Made by a program: the position numbers and the translations under genes. Under the pieces are notes generated by a model that did no database searches, was not told the origin of the DNA, and saw nothing but the letters and a program-made list of their open reading frames with translations. Below are positions 43,660 through 52,957 of a stretch of DNA of 64,000 nt, one piece after another (the first letter of the stretch is position 1; each line of letters starts with the position of its first letter). The DNA is from Streptacidiphilus jiangxiensis (lineage in GTDB: Bacteria > Actinomycetota > Actinomycetes > Streptomycetales > Streptomycetaceae), in the NCBI RefSeq assembly GCF_900109465.1, contig NZ_FOAZ01000022.1:85497-149496 (forward strand). The letters are read 5' to 3'.

Positions 43660-45045
43660 ATGGCACTTGAAGCAACCCCCGGTCCCGTCGAGCGCATCGT
43701 CATCGAGAACGCGGCGATCGCGACGGTCGACGCCCTGGACACCGAGTACAAGCGCGGCCACGTCGTCATCGCCGGCAACGTGATCGAGTCGGTCGGCGAG
43801 GGCCCCGCGCCCGCGTGGCTGGACAACGTGGTGCGGCGGATCAACGCCGAGGGCCATCTGGTCACCCCGGGCCTGGTCAACACGCACCACCACTTCTACC
43901 AGTGGATCACCCGCGGCCTCGCGCAGGACAACATCCTGTTCGACTGGCTGGTCGCCCTGTACCCGACCTGGTCGCGGATCGACGACAAGCTCGTCCACGC
44001 CGCCTCCCAGGGCTCGGCGGCCGCGCTGCTGAAGTCCGGCTGTACCACCGCCTCGGACCACCACTACGTGTTCCCGCAGGGCGGCGGCGACATCCTCGGC
44101 GCCTCCATCGAGGCCGTCTCCGAGCTCGGCATGCGCTTCACCGCGCTGCGCGGCTCCATGTCCCGCGGCAAGAGCGACGGCGGCCTGCCGCCGGACCACG
44201 CGGTGGAGAAGACCGAGGACATCCTCATCGCCTCCGAGGCGGCCGTCGACAAGTGGCACGACGCCTCCTTCGGCTCGATGCTGCACGTCGCGATCGCCCC
44301 GTGCTCGCCGTTCTCGGTGACCACGGACCTGATGAAGGAGGCGGCGGAGCTCGCCCGCCGCAAGGGCGTGCGCCTGCACACCCACGGCTCGGAGACGGCC
44401 GAGGAGGAGCAGTTCTGCAAGGAGCTGTTCGGCATGGGCCCGACCGACTACTTCGAGTCGGTCGGCTGGCTGGGCGAGGACGTGTGGATGGCGCACTGCG
44501 TCCACATGAACGACTCCGACATCCGCAAGTTCGCGGAGACCGGGACCGGCGTCGCCCACTGCCCGTCCTCCAACGCCCGCCTGGCCGCCGGCATCGCCCG
44601 GGTGCCGGACATGATGGCGGCCGGCGTCCCGGTCGGCCTCGGCGTGGACGGCACGGCCTCCAACGAGTCCGGTGAGCTCGGCACCGAGCTGCGCAACGCG
44701 CTGCTCATCAACCGACTCCACGGCCGTCCCGACGCGCTGACCGCACGTCAGGCGCTGCGCCTGGGCACCATGGGCGGCGCCCGGGTGCTCGGCCGCCAGG
44801 CCGAGATCGGCTCGGTCGAGGTCGGCAAGCTCGCGGACCTCGCCCTGTGGAAGGTCGACGGCATCATGCACTCCTCCATCGCCGACCCGGTCGCGGCGCT
44901 GGTGATGGGTGCGCTGCCGCCGCTGTCCCTGCTGCTGGTCAACGGCCGCCCGGTGGTCGAGAAGGGCCACCTGACCACCGTGAACGAGGACCGCATCGCG
45001 AAGGCCTGCGCCGACGCGGCCAAGGAGCTCGCCTCGCGCGGCTGA
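43660..45045 (+). CDS. 8-Oxoguanine deaminase
   Basis: 461 residues, amidohydrolase of the Trz/AtzA branch. LVTPGLVNTHHHFYQW gives the metal ligands, HTHGSETAEEEQF a further His, VWMAHCVHMN another, and GLGVDGTASNES the Asp. The family's 8-oxoguanine group is often in urate gene clusters. It converts 8-oxoguanine to urate, so damaged guanine enters the same pathway. It follows uricase by 106 bp and ends at a strong terminator. Confidence 0.88.
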   Translation: MALEATPGPVERIVIENAAIATVDALDTEYKRGHVVIAGNVIESVGEGPAPAWLDNVVRRINAEGHLVTPGLVNTHHHFYQWITRGLAQDNILFDWLVALYPTWSRIDDKLVHAASQGSAAALLKSGCTTASDHHYVFPQGGGDILGASIEAVSELGMRFTALRGSMSRGKSDGGLPPDHAVEKTEDILIASEAAVDKWHDASFGSMLHVAIAPCSPFSVTTDLMKEAAELARRKGVRLHTHGSETAEEEQFCKELFGMGPTDYFESVGWLGEDVWMAHCVHMNDSDIRKFAETGTGVAHCPSSNARLAAGIARVPDMMAAGVPVGLGVDGTASNESGELGTELRNALLINRLHGRPDALTARQALRLGTMGGARVLGRQAEIGSVEVGKLADLALWKVDGIMHSSIADPVAALVMGALPPLSLLLVNGRPVVEKGHLTTVNEDRIAKACADAAKELASRG

Positions 45046-45125
45046 CCTCTTCTCATTGACTCCGGGCGCGCACTGGGACGGTGTGCCGCTCGGACCCCCC
45101 GGCGCTCGTGCGCGCCGCGGGGGCT

Positions 45126-45160
45126 GGAGCCCCGGACTCACGGCGAGAGTCCGGGGCTCC
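45126..45160 (+). terminator. Strong hairpin terminator after the urate operon
   Basis: GGAGCCCCGGACTC (45126-45139) and GAGTCCGGGGCTCC (45147-45160) form a perfect 14-bp stem with a 7-base loop, followed by GGTGTTTCCTTT. It ends the uraD-to-deaminase unit. Confidence 0.85.
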
Positions 45161-45175
45161 GGTGTTTCCTTTGGG

Positions 45176-45216
45176 CATACTGAGCGGTATGTTGTGCGCA
45201 AGATACTGACCGGTAG
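45176..45216. promoter_or_regulatory. Paired ATACTGA-N-CGGTA operators upstream of the quinone oxidoreductase gene
   Basis: CATACTGAGCGGTATG (45176-45191) and ATACTGACCGGTAG (45203-45216) are near-identical imperfect dyads 26 bp apart. Sites of this form are bound by TetR-family repressors. They lie 16-56 bp before the ATG, over the likely promoter. No TetR gene is within the window. Confidence 0.55.
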
Positions 45217-45231
45217 CTTGGAGCGGCGCAC

Positions 45232-46185
45232 ATGAAGGCGATCCAGATCACGGAGTTCGGCGGACCCGAGGTCCTGCAGCTCGCGGAGGTCCCCGACCCT
45301 GTCCCGCAGCCGGGGCAGCTGCTGATCGAGGTCGACGGCGCCGGCGTGAACTACGCCGACACCCACGCCGTCGAGGACTCGTACCTGTCCAGCTCCTCGC
45401 TCCCGATGATCCCGGGCGGCGAGGTCGTCGGCCGCACCGGCGACGGCCGTCGCGTCGTCGCCCTCACGGCCACCGGCGGCTACGCCGAGCGCGCCTGCGC
45501 GTGGGCGCCGATGGCGACCGACATCCCGGACGAGGTCTCCGACGCGGCCGCGCTCGCGCTCGTCGTCCAGGGCCTCACCGCGTGGAACCTGCTGCGCACC
45601 TCGGCGCGGATCGCGCCGGGCGAGTCGGTCGTCGTCCACGCCGCGGCCGGCGGCACCGGGTCCCTGGCGGTCCAGCTCGCCAAGCGCTTCGGCGCCGGGC
45701 GCGTCATCGCGACGGCCTCGACGAAGGAGAAGCGCGAGTTGGCGCTCTCGCTCGGCGCGGACGAGGCGGTCGACGGCGAGGCCGAGGGCCTCAAGGAGCG
45801 CCTGATCGAGGCGAACGGCGGCAAGAAGGTCGACATCGTCCTGGAGATGACCGGCGGCCCGGTCTTCGACGCGTCTCTCGCCTCACTCGCGCCGTTCGGG
45901 CGGCTGGTGACGTACGGCATGGCCTCCCGCGAGGAGCCGACGCCGCTGGGCGCGGCGAAGCTCATGGGCCACTCGACGGCGGTCGTCGGCTTCTGGCTCA
46001 TGCACGCGCTCGGCCGCCCCGACCTCCACACCGAGCCGATGCGCGAGCTGCTCGCGCTGGTCGCGTCCGGCGAGCTCACCCCGCAGGTCGGCGGCACGTA
46101 CCCGCTCGCCGAGGCCCGCCAGGTCCACGAGGCTCTGAGGGCTCGCAAGACGACGGGAAAGCTGGTCCTCGACCCTCGCCAGTGA
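45232..46185 (+). CDS. Zinc-independent quinone oxidoreductase-type MDR dehydrogenase
   Basis: 317 residues of the medium-chain reductase family. MKAIQITEFGGPEVLQL and GAGVNYADTH mark the catalytic domain, VVHAAAGGTGSLAVQLAKRFGAGRVIATAS the NADPH-binding Rossmann fold, and EARQVHEALRARKTTGKLVL the end. It lacks the structural-zinc cysteines, as in quinone reductases. Substrate unknown. Controlled, by inference, through the paired dyads upstream. Confidence 0.88.
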   Translation: MKAIQITEFGGPEVLQLAEVPDPVPQPGQLLIEVDGAGVNYADTHAVEDSYLSSSSLPMIPGGEVVGRTGDGRRVVALTATGGYAERACAWAPMATDIPDEVSDAAALALVVQGLTAWNLLRTSARIAPGESVVVHAAAGGTGSLAVQLAKRFGAGRVIATASTKEKRELALSLGADEAVDGEAEGLKERLIEANGGKKVDIVLEMTGGPVFDASLASLAPFGRLVTYGMASREEPTPLGAAKLMGHSTAVVGFWLMHALGRPDLHTEPMRELLALVASGELTPQVGGTYPLAEARQVHEALRARKTTGKLVLDPRQ

Positions 46186-46278
46186 CAAGCCAGGGGTGCG
46201 GGGCTCCACCGATCTGCGGCTCCGCCGCGTGGGCGCGAGCCGAGTCAGGGATGCTCGCACCTGAAGTTGCACCACCCA

Positions 46279-46379
46279 GGGGCGCGAGGAACTGCGCGAG
46301 CAACCACCCTGTGCGGATGGCCCTGTTCAGCGGGGACCATCCGCACGCCGGTTGCTCGTCGCGCAGTTCCCCGCGCCCC
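46279..46379. repeat. About 100-bp palindromic intergenic repeat, copy C
   Basis: Arms GGGGCGCGAGGAACTGCGCG (from 46279) and its near complement CGCGCAGTTCCCCGCGCCCC (to 46379), with inner GGATGGCCCT against GGGGACCATCC. Same element as copies A and B. It lies between convergent genes. Just before it (46214-46240) is another copy of the dispersed GCGGCTCCGCCGCGTGGGCG segment. Confidence 0.85.
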
Positions 46380-46390
46380 TCAATGGTTGC

Positions 46391-47365
46391 TCAGTGCTGG
46401 TTGCTCGCGCTCGTGTAGGAGACGACGCAACCACCCGCGCCGCCGCCGAAGTTGTTGCTCCACAGCGACTGCACCGCGAAGTTCGCGCCGTTCAGCGAGA
46501 TGATCGACGACGCGCCCTGACCGCTGGAGATCCAGGCGCACTTGTCGCCGGTCTCCGCGCCCGTGCTGTCGACCCAACCGCTGCTCGGCGCCGGGTCGGT
46601 GAGCGTCTCCGCGTACTCGTGGCCGCCGACGATGGTGATGCCCTCCGTCGCACCGTTGACACCGCTGCTGCCCGTGCCGACGAAGTTCGCGCCGCAGCCC
46701 GCGCCCGCGTCGGTGATGTAGGGCATGTTGGTGTAGGGGAGGTCCGCGCCGTTGCTCGCGGTGGTGTGGTCGTGCCACGCGCACCACTGCGTCTTGAAGC
46801 CGCTCGGGGAGACCCCGTGCGCCAGATCCACGATGATCTGCACGTTGTCGCCCGAGACACCGAAGTGCGCCGCCGCCTTCTTCGCCTCCGCCGCGATCGC
46901 GGAGGTACCGGGCTTGCTGGGCGCCTTGCTGGCACTGTCCAGCCACGTGGCGACGACCGGGTTGGACGCGGGGTGGCCCACGTGCGTGCCGGAGGTCCCG
47001 CACTGCGTCGTGCCGACGGCCACGCCCTGGCAGTACTGGGTCTGCGAGGTGAAGAAGGTGTCGCCGCCGCCGTAGGCGTGCTGGAAGAAGCTCAGCTGCA
47101 GCGCGGCCTCGCCCGACGGGTCGTTGGTGACCGTGGAGCCGCTGCCCCACTGGTTGCCCCAGTAGACGACGTAGATGCTCGGCGCGGCGACGATGTTGCC
47201 GCCGCCGTAGGCCAGGTTGTTGCCCGAGGCGGTCACCGCGCGACCGTTCGCGTGCGGGCTCATGTGGTGGGGGGCGAGTTCACTCGCGCCGGCGGGGGCG
47301 GCGGCGAGGAAGGCGCCGGTGGCGAGCGCCGCGGCGCATCCTGCGACGAAAGCGGAACGAAGCAC
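46391..47365 (-). CDS. Secreted zincin-like or EXORDIUM-like protein
   Basis: 324 residues with a signal peptide (MLRSAFVAGCAAALATGAFLAAAPAGA). IYVVYWGNQWG opens the mature part; QIIVDLAHGVSPSGF and above all GGHEYAETLTDPAPSSGW with GDKCAW follow. The HEYAE-TDP block is shared with zinc-dependent folds and with Phi-1/EXORDIUM-type secreted proteins; I cannot say if it is catalytic. The GTG start follows AGAAGGG. Confidence 0.65.
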   Translation of the reverse strand: MLRSAFVAGCAAALATGAFLAAAPAGASELAPHHMSPHANGRAVTASGNNLAYGGGNIVAAPSIYVVYWGNQWGSGSTVTNDPSGEAALQLSFFQHAYGGGDTFFTSQTQYCQGVAVGTTQCGTSGTHVGHPASNPVVATWLDSASKAPSKPGTSAIAAEAKKAAAHFGVSGDNVQIIVDLAHGVSPSGFKTQWCAWHDHTTASNGADLPYTNMPYITDAGAGCGANFVGTGSSGVNGATEGITIVGGHEYAETLTDPAPSSGWVDSTGAETGDKCAWISSGQGASSIISLNGANFAVQSLWSNNFGGGAGGCVVSYTSASNQH

Positions 47366-47630
47366 GGTGGGGCCCTTCTCGACGAGGAACGGGAGGGCTG
47401 TGCTGGTGCCGCCGGCCGGACGGCAGTTGTGCCACCACGCGTAGTGTTGTTGTTTGGTGCGCGACGTTAGTTGAGGTGATGCCGTGCATTCAAGACCGCG
47501 GCACGCGATACAGAGCGAACTCAGAACTCAGAACTCAGAACCCAGACGCAACGCCGAGCGGCGCCCCACGCAGGACCTCCCCAGGTTTGCGTGAGACGCC
47601 GCCAGCTTGCTCCGGGTGCGACGCGCGGCG

Positions 47631-49253
47631 TTACAGCAGCGCGTACCCCGGAAGTGTGAGGAAGTCGACGAACTCGTCGGCGAGCGCGACCTGTTCGAAG
47701 AGGCGGGCGGCCTCGTCCCAGCGGCCCTCCGACTCCTTCATCGCGGCCAGCTCGGTCGCGACGATCTCGCGGACCAGCGCGGCGGTGACCTTCTCGCCGG
47801 TGTCGGCCAGCAGGACGGCGTTGTTGACCCACTGCCAGACCTGCGAGCGCGAGATCTCGGCCGTGGCGACGTCCTCCATCATGTTGAAGATCGCCACCGC
47901 GCCGAAGCCACGCAGCCACGCCTCGATGTAGCGCAGGCCCACCTGGACGGCGTTCTGCAGCCCGGTACGGGTGCAGCTGCCGCCGGCGGAGGCGACGTCG
48001 AGCAGCTGGTCGCCCGTGACCTCGTTGACCGGCACGACCTGCTTCTGGTTCGGCGCGTCCCCCAGAACCGCGTCGAACGAGGCGCGGCAGACCGGGACCA
48101 GGTCCGGGTGCGCGACCCAGGAGCCGTCGAAGCCGTCGCCGGCCTCGCGGTCCTTGTCGGCGCGGACCTTCTCCAGCGCGGCGGCGTTGACCTCGGGGTC
48201 GCGGCGCGAGGGGATGAACGCGGCCATGCCGCCGATCGCGTGGGCACCGCGGCGGTGGCAGGTGTTGACCAGCAGCCGGGTGTAGGCGCGCATGAACGGG
48301 GCCGTCATGGTGACGCTGTTGCGATCCGGCAGGACGTACCGCTCGCCACCGTCACGGAAGTTCTTGACGATCGAGAAGAGGTAGTCCCAGCGCCCGGCGT
48401 TCAGGCCCGCGGCATGCTCGCGCAGCTCGTGGAGGATCTCCTCCATCTCGAACGCGGCGGTGATCGTCTCGATCAGCACGGTCGCCCGGATGGTGCCGCG
48501 CGGGATACCGAGCGCCTCCTGGGAGTGGACGAAGACCTCGTTCCAGAGACGGGTCTCCAGGTGGCTCTCGGTCTTCGGCAGGTAGAAGTAGGGCCCGGAG
48601 TTGGGGTCCTGCTCGCCACGGGCGATCAGCGTCGCCGCGTTGCGGAAGAAGTACAGGCCGAAGTCGACGAACGCACCGGCGACGGGCTCGCCGTCGACGA
48701 GCAGGTGCCGCTCGTCCAGGTGCCAGCCGCGGGGGCGGACCACGATGGTCGCCAGCTCCGCGTCCGGCTTGAGCTTGTACTCCTTGCCCTCGGGCGAGGT
48801 GAAGTCGATCGTGCGCGCCAGCGCGGCGCTCAGGTTGAGCTGGCCCTCGATCAGGTTGCTCCAGCTCGGCGCGGTCGCGTCCTCGAAGTCGGCCAGCCAC
48901 ACCTTGGCACCGGAGTTGAGAGCGTTGATCGCCATCTTGCGGTCGGTCGGGCCGGTGATCTCGACCCGGCGGTCGTTCAGCGCCCGCGGCGCGGGGGCGA
49001 CCTGCCACTCGGCCGCACGGATCGCGGCGGTCTCGGGGAGGAAGTCCAGCTTGCCCGTCCGGGCGATCTCGGCGCGGCGCTCCTTGCGGAGCGCCAGCAG
49101 CTCGTTGCGGCGGGCGCCGAAGCGGCGGTGGAGGTCGGCGACGAAGGCGAGCGCGGCCGGAGTCAGCACCTCGTCCCCGCGATCCACCACCGGCCCGACG
49201 ACCTCGACCCCGGTAGGAAGCGGCTTGCTCCCGGTTTCCTGCGCTGCACCCAT
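47631..49253 (-). CDS. aceB: Malate synthase A
   Basis: 540 residues, isoform A length. [20 protein letters not shown] and [15 protein letters not shown] bind Mg and glyoxylate, GKVW-type acetyl-CoA residues lie upstream, and [17 protein letters not shown] contains the catalytic base Asp. It condenses glyoxylate with acetyl-CoA to malate, giving an alternative to the Gcl route for glyoxylate from allantoin. It is divergent from the IclR gene, and its promoter carries the pathway operator. Confidence 0.95.
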   Translation of the reverse strand: MGAAQETGSKPLPTGVEVVGPVVDRGDEVLTPAALAFVADLHRRFGARRNELLALRKERRAEIARTGKLDFLPETAAIRAAEWQVAPAPRALNDRRVEITGPTDRKMAINALNSGAKVWLADFEDATAPSWSNLIEGQLNLSAALARTIDFTSPEGKEYKLKPDAELATIVVRPRGWHLDERHLLVDGEPVAGAFVDFGLYFFRNAATLIARGEQDPNSGPYFYLPKTESHLETRLWNEVFVHSQEALGIPRGTIRATVLIETITAAFEMEEILHELREHAAGLNAGRWDYLFSIVKNFRDGGERYVLPDRNSVTMTAPFMRAYTRLLVNTCHRRGAHAIGGMAAFIPSRRDPEVNAAALEKVRADKDREAGDGFDGSWVAHPDLVPVCRASFDAVLGDAPNQKQVVPVNEVTGDQLLDVASAGGSCTRTGLQNAVQVGLRYIEAWLRGFGAVAIFNMMEDVATAEISRSQVWQWVNNAVLLADTGEKVTAALVREIVATELAAMKESEGRWDEAARLFEQVALADEFVDFLTLPGYALL

Positions 49254-49331
49254 GGAACCCTCGTCAGTCAGATTCAGAAGATACGGATGATCGATGCGCA
49301 CTGTGCGGTGCGCGTCGCTTCTGTAAGGTGG

Positions 49332-49372
49332 AGGCTAGTTTCCGCGATACAGAAATTCAACACTTTGTTGAG
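49332..49372 (-). promoter_or_regulatory. aceB promoter overlapped by an AllR-type operator
   Basis: On the aceB strand -35 TTGAAT and -10 TAGCCT are spaced by 17 bp. The operator, TTCAACACTTTGTTGAG on the plus strand (49356-49372), covers the -35, the same geometry as at uraD. A wider pair TTCTGTA/TACAGAA (49319-49354) overlaps the promoter and may be a second site. The region also controls the divergent IclR gene. Confidence 0.75.
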
Positions 49373-49404
49373 TCGGCTTGCCGAACCCTGCCAGGAAGGC
49401 TGTT

Positions 49405-50226
49405 GTGGTGACGTCATCCCTGTCGTCCGAGACCCGTGCCGGGGGCGTGGGCGCCGACCGCGCCGGCGGCGGCGTGCAGTCGGTCGAGCGCGCCTTCCAG
49501 CTGCTGGAGGCGCTCGCCGAAGCGGGCGGCGTCAGCACGCTGAGCGATCTTGCCACGGCCTCCGGCCTGCCGATGCCCACCATCCACCGCCTCGTCCGCA
49601 CGCTCGTGCAGCAGGGTTACGTCCGCCAGGACACGGCTCGACGCTACACCCTGGGCCCGCGCCTGATCAGGCTCGGCGAGACGGCGGGTCGCCTGCTGGG
49701 CAGCTGGGCCCGCCCGTTCCTGGCGGAGCTGATGGAGGCCACCGGCGAGACGGCGAACCTGGCGGTCCTGGAGGCGGGCGAGGTCGTCTACGTCGGCCAG
49801 GTGCCCTCGCGCCACTCGATGCGGATGTTCACCGAGGTCGGCAGGCGCGTCCAGCCTCACTGCACCGCCGTCGGCAAGGTCCTGCTGGCCCAACTCCCGC
49901 CCACGGAAGCCCTCGCGACCCTCGGCACCGGCCCGCTGCCCGCGCACACCGTGCACACGGTCACCTCCCCGCGGGAGCTGCTCCCGCAGTTCGAGACCGC
50001 CCGCGGCGTCGGCTACGCGGTCGACGACCAGGAGCAGGAGATCGGCGTCCGCTGCATCGCCGTCGTCGTCCCCGGCGCGCCCACCCCCACGGCCCTCTCC
50101 ATCTCCGGCCCGGAGGCCCGCGTCCGCCTCCTCGAAACCCGCACGGGCACGCGCGCGCTGATCCCGCAGATGCAGGACATCGCCGCGCGCCTGGGTACGG
50201 CGCTGGCCACTTCGGCAGCGGAGTAA
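49405..50226 (+). CDS. allR: IclR family regulator, AllR type
   Basis: 273 residues. The winged helix (QSVERAFQLLEALAEAGGV, then PMPTIHRLVRTLVQQGYVRQD) is followed by the IclR effector fold (TGETANLAVLEAGEVVYVGQ, HCTAVGKVLLAQLP, RCIAVVVPGAPTPTALSIS). In Streptomyces coelicolor an IclR protein called AllR controls allantoin genes; this gene's position opposite aceB and the shared operators point to the same role. The start is GTG at 49405 or the adjacent GTG at 49408, with AGGAAGG upstream. Confidence 0.82.
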   Translation: MVTSSLSSETRAGGVGADRAGGGVQSVERAFQLLEALAEAGGVSTLSDLATASGLPMPTIHRLVRTLVQQGYVRQDTARRYTLGPRLIRLGETAGRLLGSWARPFLAELMEATGETANLAVLEAGEVVYVGQVPSRHSMRMFTEVGRRVQPHCTAVGKVLLAQLPPTEALATLGTGPLPAHTVHTVTSPRELLPQFETARGVGYAVDDQEQEIGVRCIAVVVPGAPTPTALSISGPEARVRLLETRTGTRALIPQMQDIAARLGTALATSAAE

Positions 50227-50254
50227 CCACCACGGGGGCCCGGGCCGCCACCGG

Positions 50255-51202
50255 TCAGGCGCGGGCATCGCTCCGCAGTGCCTGCGCCAACCAGGAGTGG
50301 ACCGGGAGCAGGCTCGGGACCACCTGCCAACCGTTGACGATCCAGGTGAGTCGCCAGTACCGGTCGACCTCGGGGTCGCACGCTTCCGCGAAGCCCTGGG
50401 CCAGCCAGTCCCGGAACTCCTGGTCGGGGGTGCGCGCGAACGCCTCGCCGAAGAGCCGCACGAGCTCCTCGACGACGGGAGCTGCCTCGTCCGTCAGCGG
50501 GTCGATGCCGCGCTCCACAGCCTCGGCCACCAGCTGACGGGTCGACGCCATGAGCTCCTCACCGGCCTCGACCTCGAAGGCGGGCGGCTCCCCGGCGGCC
50601 CGGCGCAGCGTCGCGCGGCGCATCCGGGCCCGGAACGCCTCGTCCCCCACCAACTCGGCGAGCTCCATCCAGGCGGCGACCTGCTCGTCGGAGGGGTCGT
50701 CGGGGAGCGTGGGAGTGGCGGCCCTCATCATCGCCACCGCCGACAAGGCGGCATCCGCCATGGGCGAGGTACCGAAGGTGCCGTCGACGAAGTCGTCGAT
50801 CAGACGCCGACGCTCCTCGTCGGACAACTGCATGAGCCGGTGCATGATCGCGGTCTCCTCAGGGTCGGATCCACGCCGGGCCACGACCCGCAGCAGGGTC
50901 CGACGCAGTCGCAGCGCCTGGATCTGGGCGTCGAGGGCGTCGGCGTGCGCCGCGGCCACGTCCCCCAGCGAGAGGCGGCGGTCCAGGACCTGCCGGCTCG
51001 TGGCCAGGTCGAGGCCCAGCTCACGCAGGGTGCGCAGGAGTTCCAGGCGAAGGAGTGCGTCGAGGTCGTAGAGCCGGTAGCCGGCGGGGCTTCGGGTGGT
51101 CGGCGCGACCAGCCCCGCATCGGAGTAGAACCGGATCGTCCGCACGGACAGGCCGGTCCGGCGGGCCAGCTCCCCGATCGGGTGGAGGTCGGTCGCTTCC
51201 AT
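50255..51202 (-). CDS. MerR family transcriptional regulator
   Basis: 315 residues. IGELARRTGLSVRTIRFYSDAGLVAP and GYRLYDLDALLRLELLRTLRELG form the MerR winged helix and hook. A coiled segment (about 75-120) is followed by a C-terminal helical domain of about 170 residues without metal-binding cysteines, so a small organic ligand is more likely than a metal. Its own promoter has a MerR-type 19-bp spacer palindrome, and the -10 box is so close to the ATG that the message is probably leaderless. Confidence 0.85.
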   Translation of the reverse strand: MEATDLHPIGELARRTGLSVRTIRFYSDAGLVAPTTRSPAGYRLYDLDALLRLELLRTLRELGLDLATSRQVLDRRLSLGDVAAAHADALDAQIQALRLRRTLLRVVARRGSDPEETAIMHRLMQLSDEERRRLIDDFVDGTFGTSPMADAALSAVAMMRAATPTLPDDPSDEQVAAWMELAELVGDEAFRARMRRATLRRAAGEPPAFEVEAGEELMASTRQLVAEAVERGIDPLTDEAAPVVEELVRLFGEAFARTPDQEFRDWLAQGFAEACDPEVDRYWRLTWIVNGWQVVPSLLPVHSWLAQALRSDARA

Positions 51203-51209
51203 GGCTCCC

Positions 51210-51240
51210 ACTGTGCGGTCTCCAGTCACTGGAGACTCAA
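51210..51240 (-). promoter_or_regulatory. MerR-type promoter with a 19-bp spacer and palindromic operator
   Basis: On the gene's strand TTGAGT (-35) and CACAGT (-10) are 19 bp apart, longer than standard, as in MerR-activated promoters. The spacer contains the palindrome GTCTCCAGT-C-ACTGGAGAC (51218-51236), of the form bound by MerR proteins. Seven bases after the -10 comes the ATG, so the transcript is probably leaderless. Confidence 0.7.
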
Positions 51241-51815
51241 GACCGGGCGCGCAGCCGGGCCAACTGCTCGGGCGTGTCCACGTCGTCGGGCGAGGCCACG
51301 TCGCCGCACTCGACGAGGCGCAACTCCCCCGCGTGCGCGCGCAGCAGCGACCGCGCGCCCGCGTCGCCGACCGCGCCGTCACGTGCCTCGGCGAAGTAGC
51401 GGGCGGAGATGAGGACCGGGTGTCCCCTGTGCCCGGCGTAGCTCGCGGCAGCGAGATCCGCGCCGGAGGAGATCACCCGCGCCACCGCCTCCGCCGTCAC
51501 CCCTGGCGTGTCGACAAGCCCGATCAGCGCCGCGTCGGCGCTCAGCCCCGTCAGGCCCACCCGCAGCGAGGAGCCCATCCCGGTCTCCCAGTCGGGGTTG
51601 AGCACGACCTCCGCGTCGCCCAGGTCAGCCGTGGCGATCACCTCCTGCGCCGCCGCGCCGAGCACCACGCGCACGCGCGCGCACCCGCCGGCCCGCAGCA
51701 CGCCGAGCGCGTGCTCCACCATGGGCCGGCCGCCGTACTCCAGCAGGGCCTTGGGGCGATTGCCCATCCGCCGACCGCCCCCGGCGGCCAGCAGCAAACC
51801 GATCACGTCGTCCAC
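51237..51815 (-). CDS. MobA/MocA-like molybdenum cofactor nucleotidyltransferase
   Basis: 192 residues. GLLLAAGGGRRMGNRPKALLEYGGRPMVEHAL is the nucleotide-binding signature of NTP transferase-like proteins, and LVDTPGVTAEAV with GHRGHPVLI are conserved in the MocA/MobA-like group that often serves xanthine dehydrogenase. It would transfer CMP or GMP to molybdopterin. GTG start at 51815. The stop lies within the MerR promoter of the next gene. Confidence 0.85.
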   Translation of the reverse strand: MDDVIGLLLAAGGGRRMGNRPKALLEYGGRPMVEHALGVLRAGGCARVRVVLGAAAQEVIATADLGDAEVVLNPDWETGMGSSLRVGLTGLSADAALIGLVDTPGVTAEAVARVISSGADLAAASYAGHRGHPVLISARYFAEARDGAVGDAGARSLLRAHAGELRLVECGDVASPDDVDTPEQLARLRARS

Positions 51816-51946
51816 GCTCCCAGCATCGCGCCCACGTCACCACCGCCGTACTTGGAGAAACACACAAGCTGCCCGCCGGGACCTGCGGTGTTCACCGGGG
51901 CTTCACCCGCTGGACCGCCCCGCCCCATGGCCGTTCTACTGGCCGG

Positions 51947-52957
51947 ATGCAGCCACGTCCCGCCCATCCGCACCCGCTCCTGGACCGCTTCGGCCGCGTC
52001 CACACGGACCTGCGGATCTCCCTCACCGATCGCTGCAACCTGCGCTGCACGTACTGCATGCCGGCCGAGGGGCTCGACTGGCTGCCCAAGCCGGACCTGC
52101 TGACCGACGAGGAACTGCTCCGCCTGGTCCGCATCGCCACCACCCGCCTCGGGATCCGCAGCCTCCGGCTGACCGGCGGCGAGCCGCTGCTGCGCAAGGG
52201 CCTGGCGGACCTCGTCACCGCCTTCGCCGCACTCCCGGACGCCCCCGAGCTCTCGCTCACCACCAACGGCATCGGGCTCGCCCGCCAGGCGGACGCCCTG
52301 CGCGCGGCCGGGCTGGACCGGGTCAACGTCAGCCTGGACACGCTGCGCCGGGACCGGTTCCGGGAGATCACCCGCCGCGACCGGCTGGCGGACGTGCTGG
52401 CCGGGCTCGCCGCCGCCCAGCGGGCGGGGCTCGCGCCGGTGAAGGTCAACGCCGTGCCGGTGCGCGGCGTCAACGACGACGAGATCACCGATCTCGCCCT
52501 CTGGGCGGTCGAGAAGGGCTACCGGCTGCGCTTCATCGAATCGATGCCGCTGGACGCCCAGGGCGCCTGGGACCGGGCCCGGATGGTCACCGCCGAGGAG
52601 ATCCTCGCCTCGCTCCGCACCGTCTTCACTCTCGATCCCGTCCCGCGCGAGGGCAACGCGCCCGCAGAACAGTGGCTCGTGGAAGGCACCGAGGCGACGA
52701 TCGGCGTGATCGCCAGCGTCACCCGGCCCTTCTGCGGCGGCTGCGACCGGGTCCGGCTCACCGCCGACGGACAGCTGCGCAACTGCCTCTTCGCCACCGA
52801 CGAGTCCGACCTGCGCGCCCTGCTGCGCGGCGGCGCGGACGACGAGCGGATCGAGGCGGCCTGGCGCGCCTGCATCACGGGCAAGGCCGCAGGCCACGCC
52901 ATCGACAGCGCCGACTTCCAGCGCCCGGCCCGACCGATGTCCGCCATCGGCGGCTGA
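51947..52957 (+). CDS. moaA: GTP 3',8-cyclase MoaA
   Basis: 336 residues, radical SAM enzyme. The N-terminal cluster is CNLRCTYC and the C-terminal cluster PFCGGCDRVRLTADG with the third cysteine in RNCLF. SLRLTGGEPLLRKGL binds SAM and the protein ends in GG, essential for activity. It starts molybdopterin synthesis from GTP. Together with XdhC and the MobA-like protein it connects to xanthine dehydrogenase. No moaC or other moa gene is adjacent. Confidence 0.95.
   Translation: MQPRPAHPHPLLDRFGRVHTDLRISLTDRCNLRCTYCMPAEGLDWLPKPDLLTDEELLRLVRIATTRLGIRSLRLTGGEPLLRKGLADLVTAFAALPDAPELSLTTNGIGLARQADALRAAGLDRVNVSLDTLRRDRFREITRRDRLADVLAGLAAAQRAGLAPVKVNAVPVRGVNDDEITDLALWAVEKGYRLRFIESMPLDAQGAWDRARMVTAEEILASLRTVFTLDPVPREGNAPAEQWLVEGTEATIGVIASVTRPFCGGCDRVRLTADGQLRNCLFATDESDLRALLRGGADDERIEAAWRACITGKAAGHAIDSADFQRPARPMSAIGG

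Noticed and set aside
47518..47545. Seven-base repeat AACTCAG, four copies
   Set aside because: Looks like a slippage microsatellite in an intergenic gap; nothing connects it to a gene.
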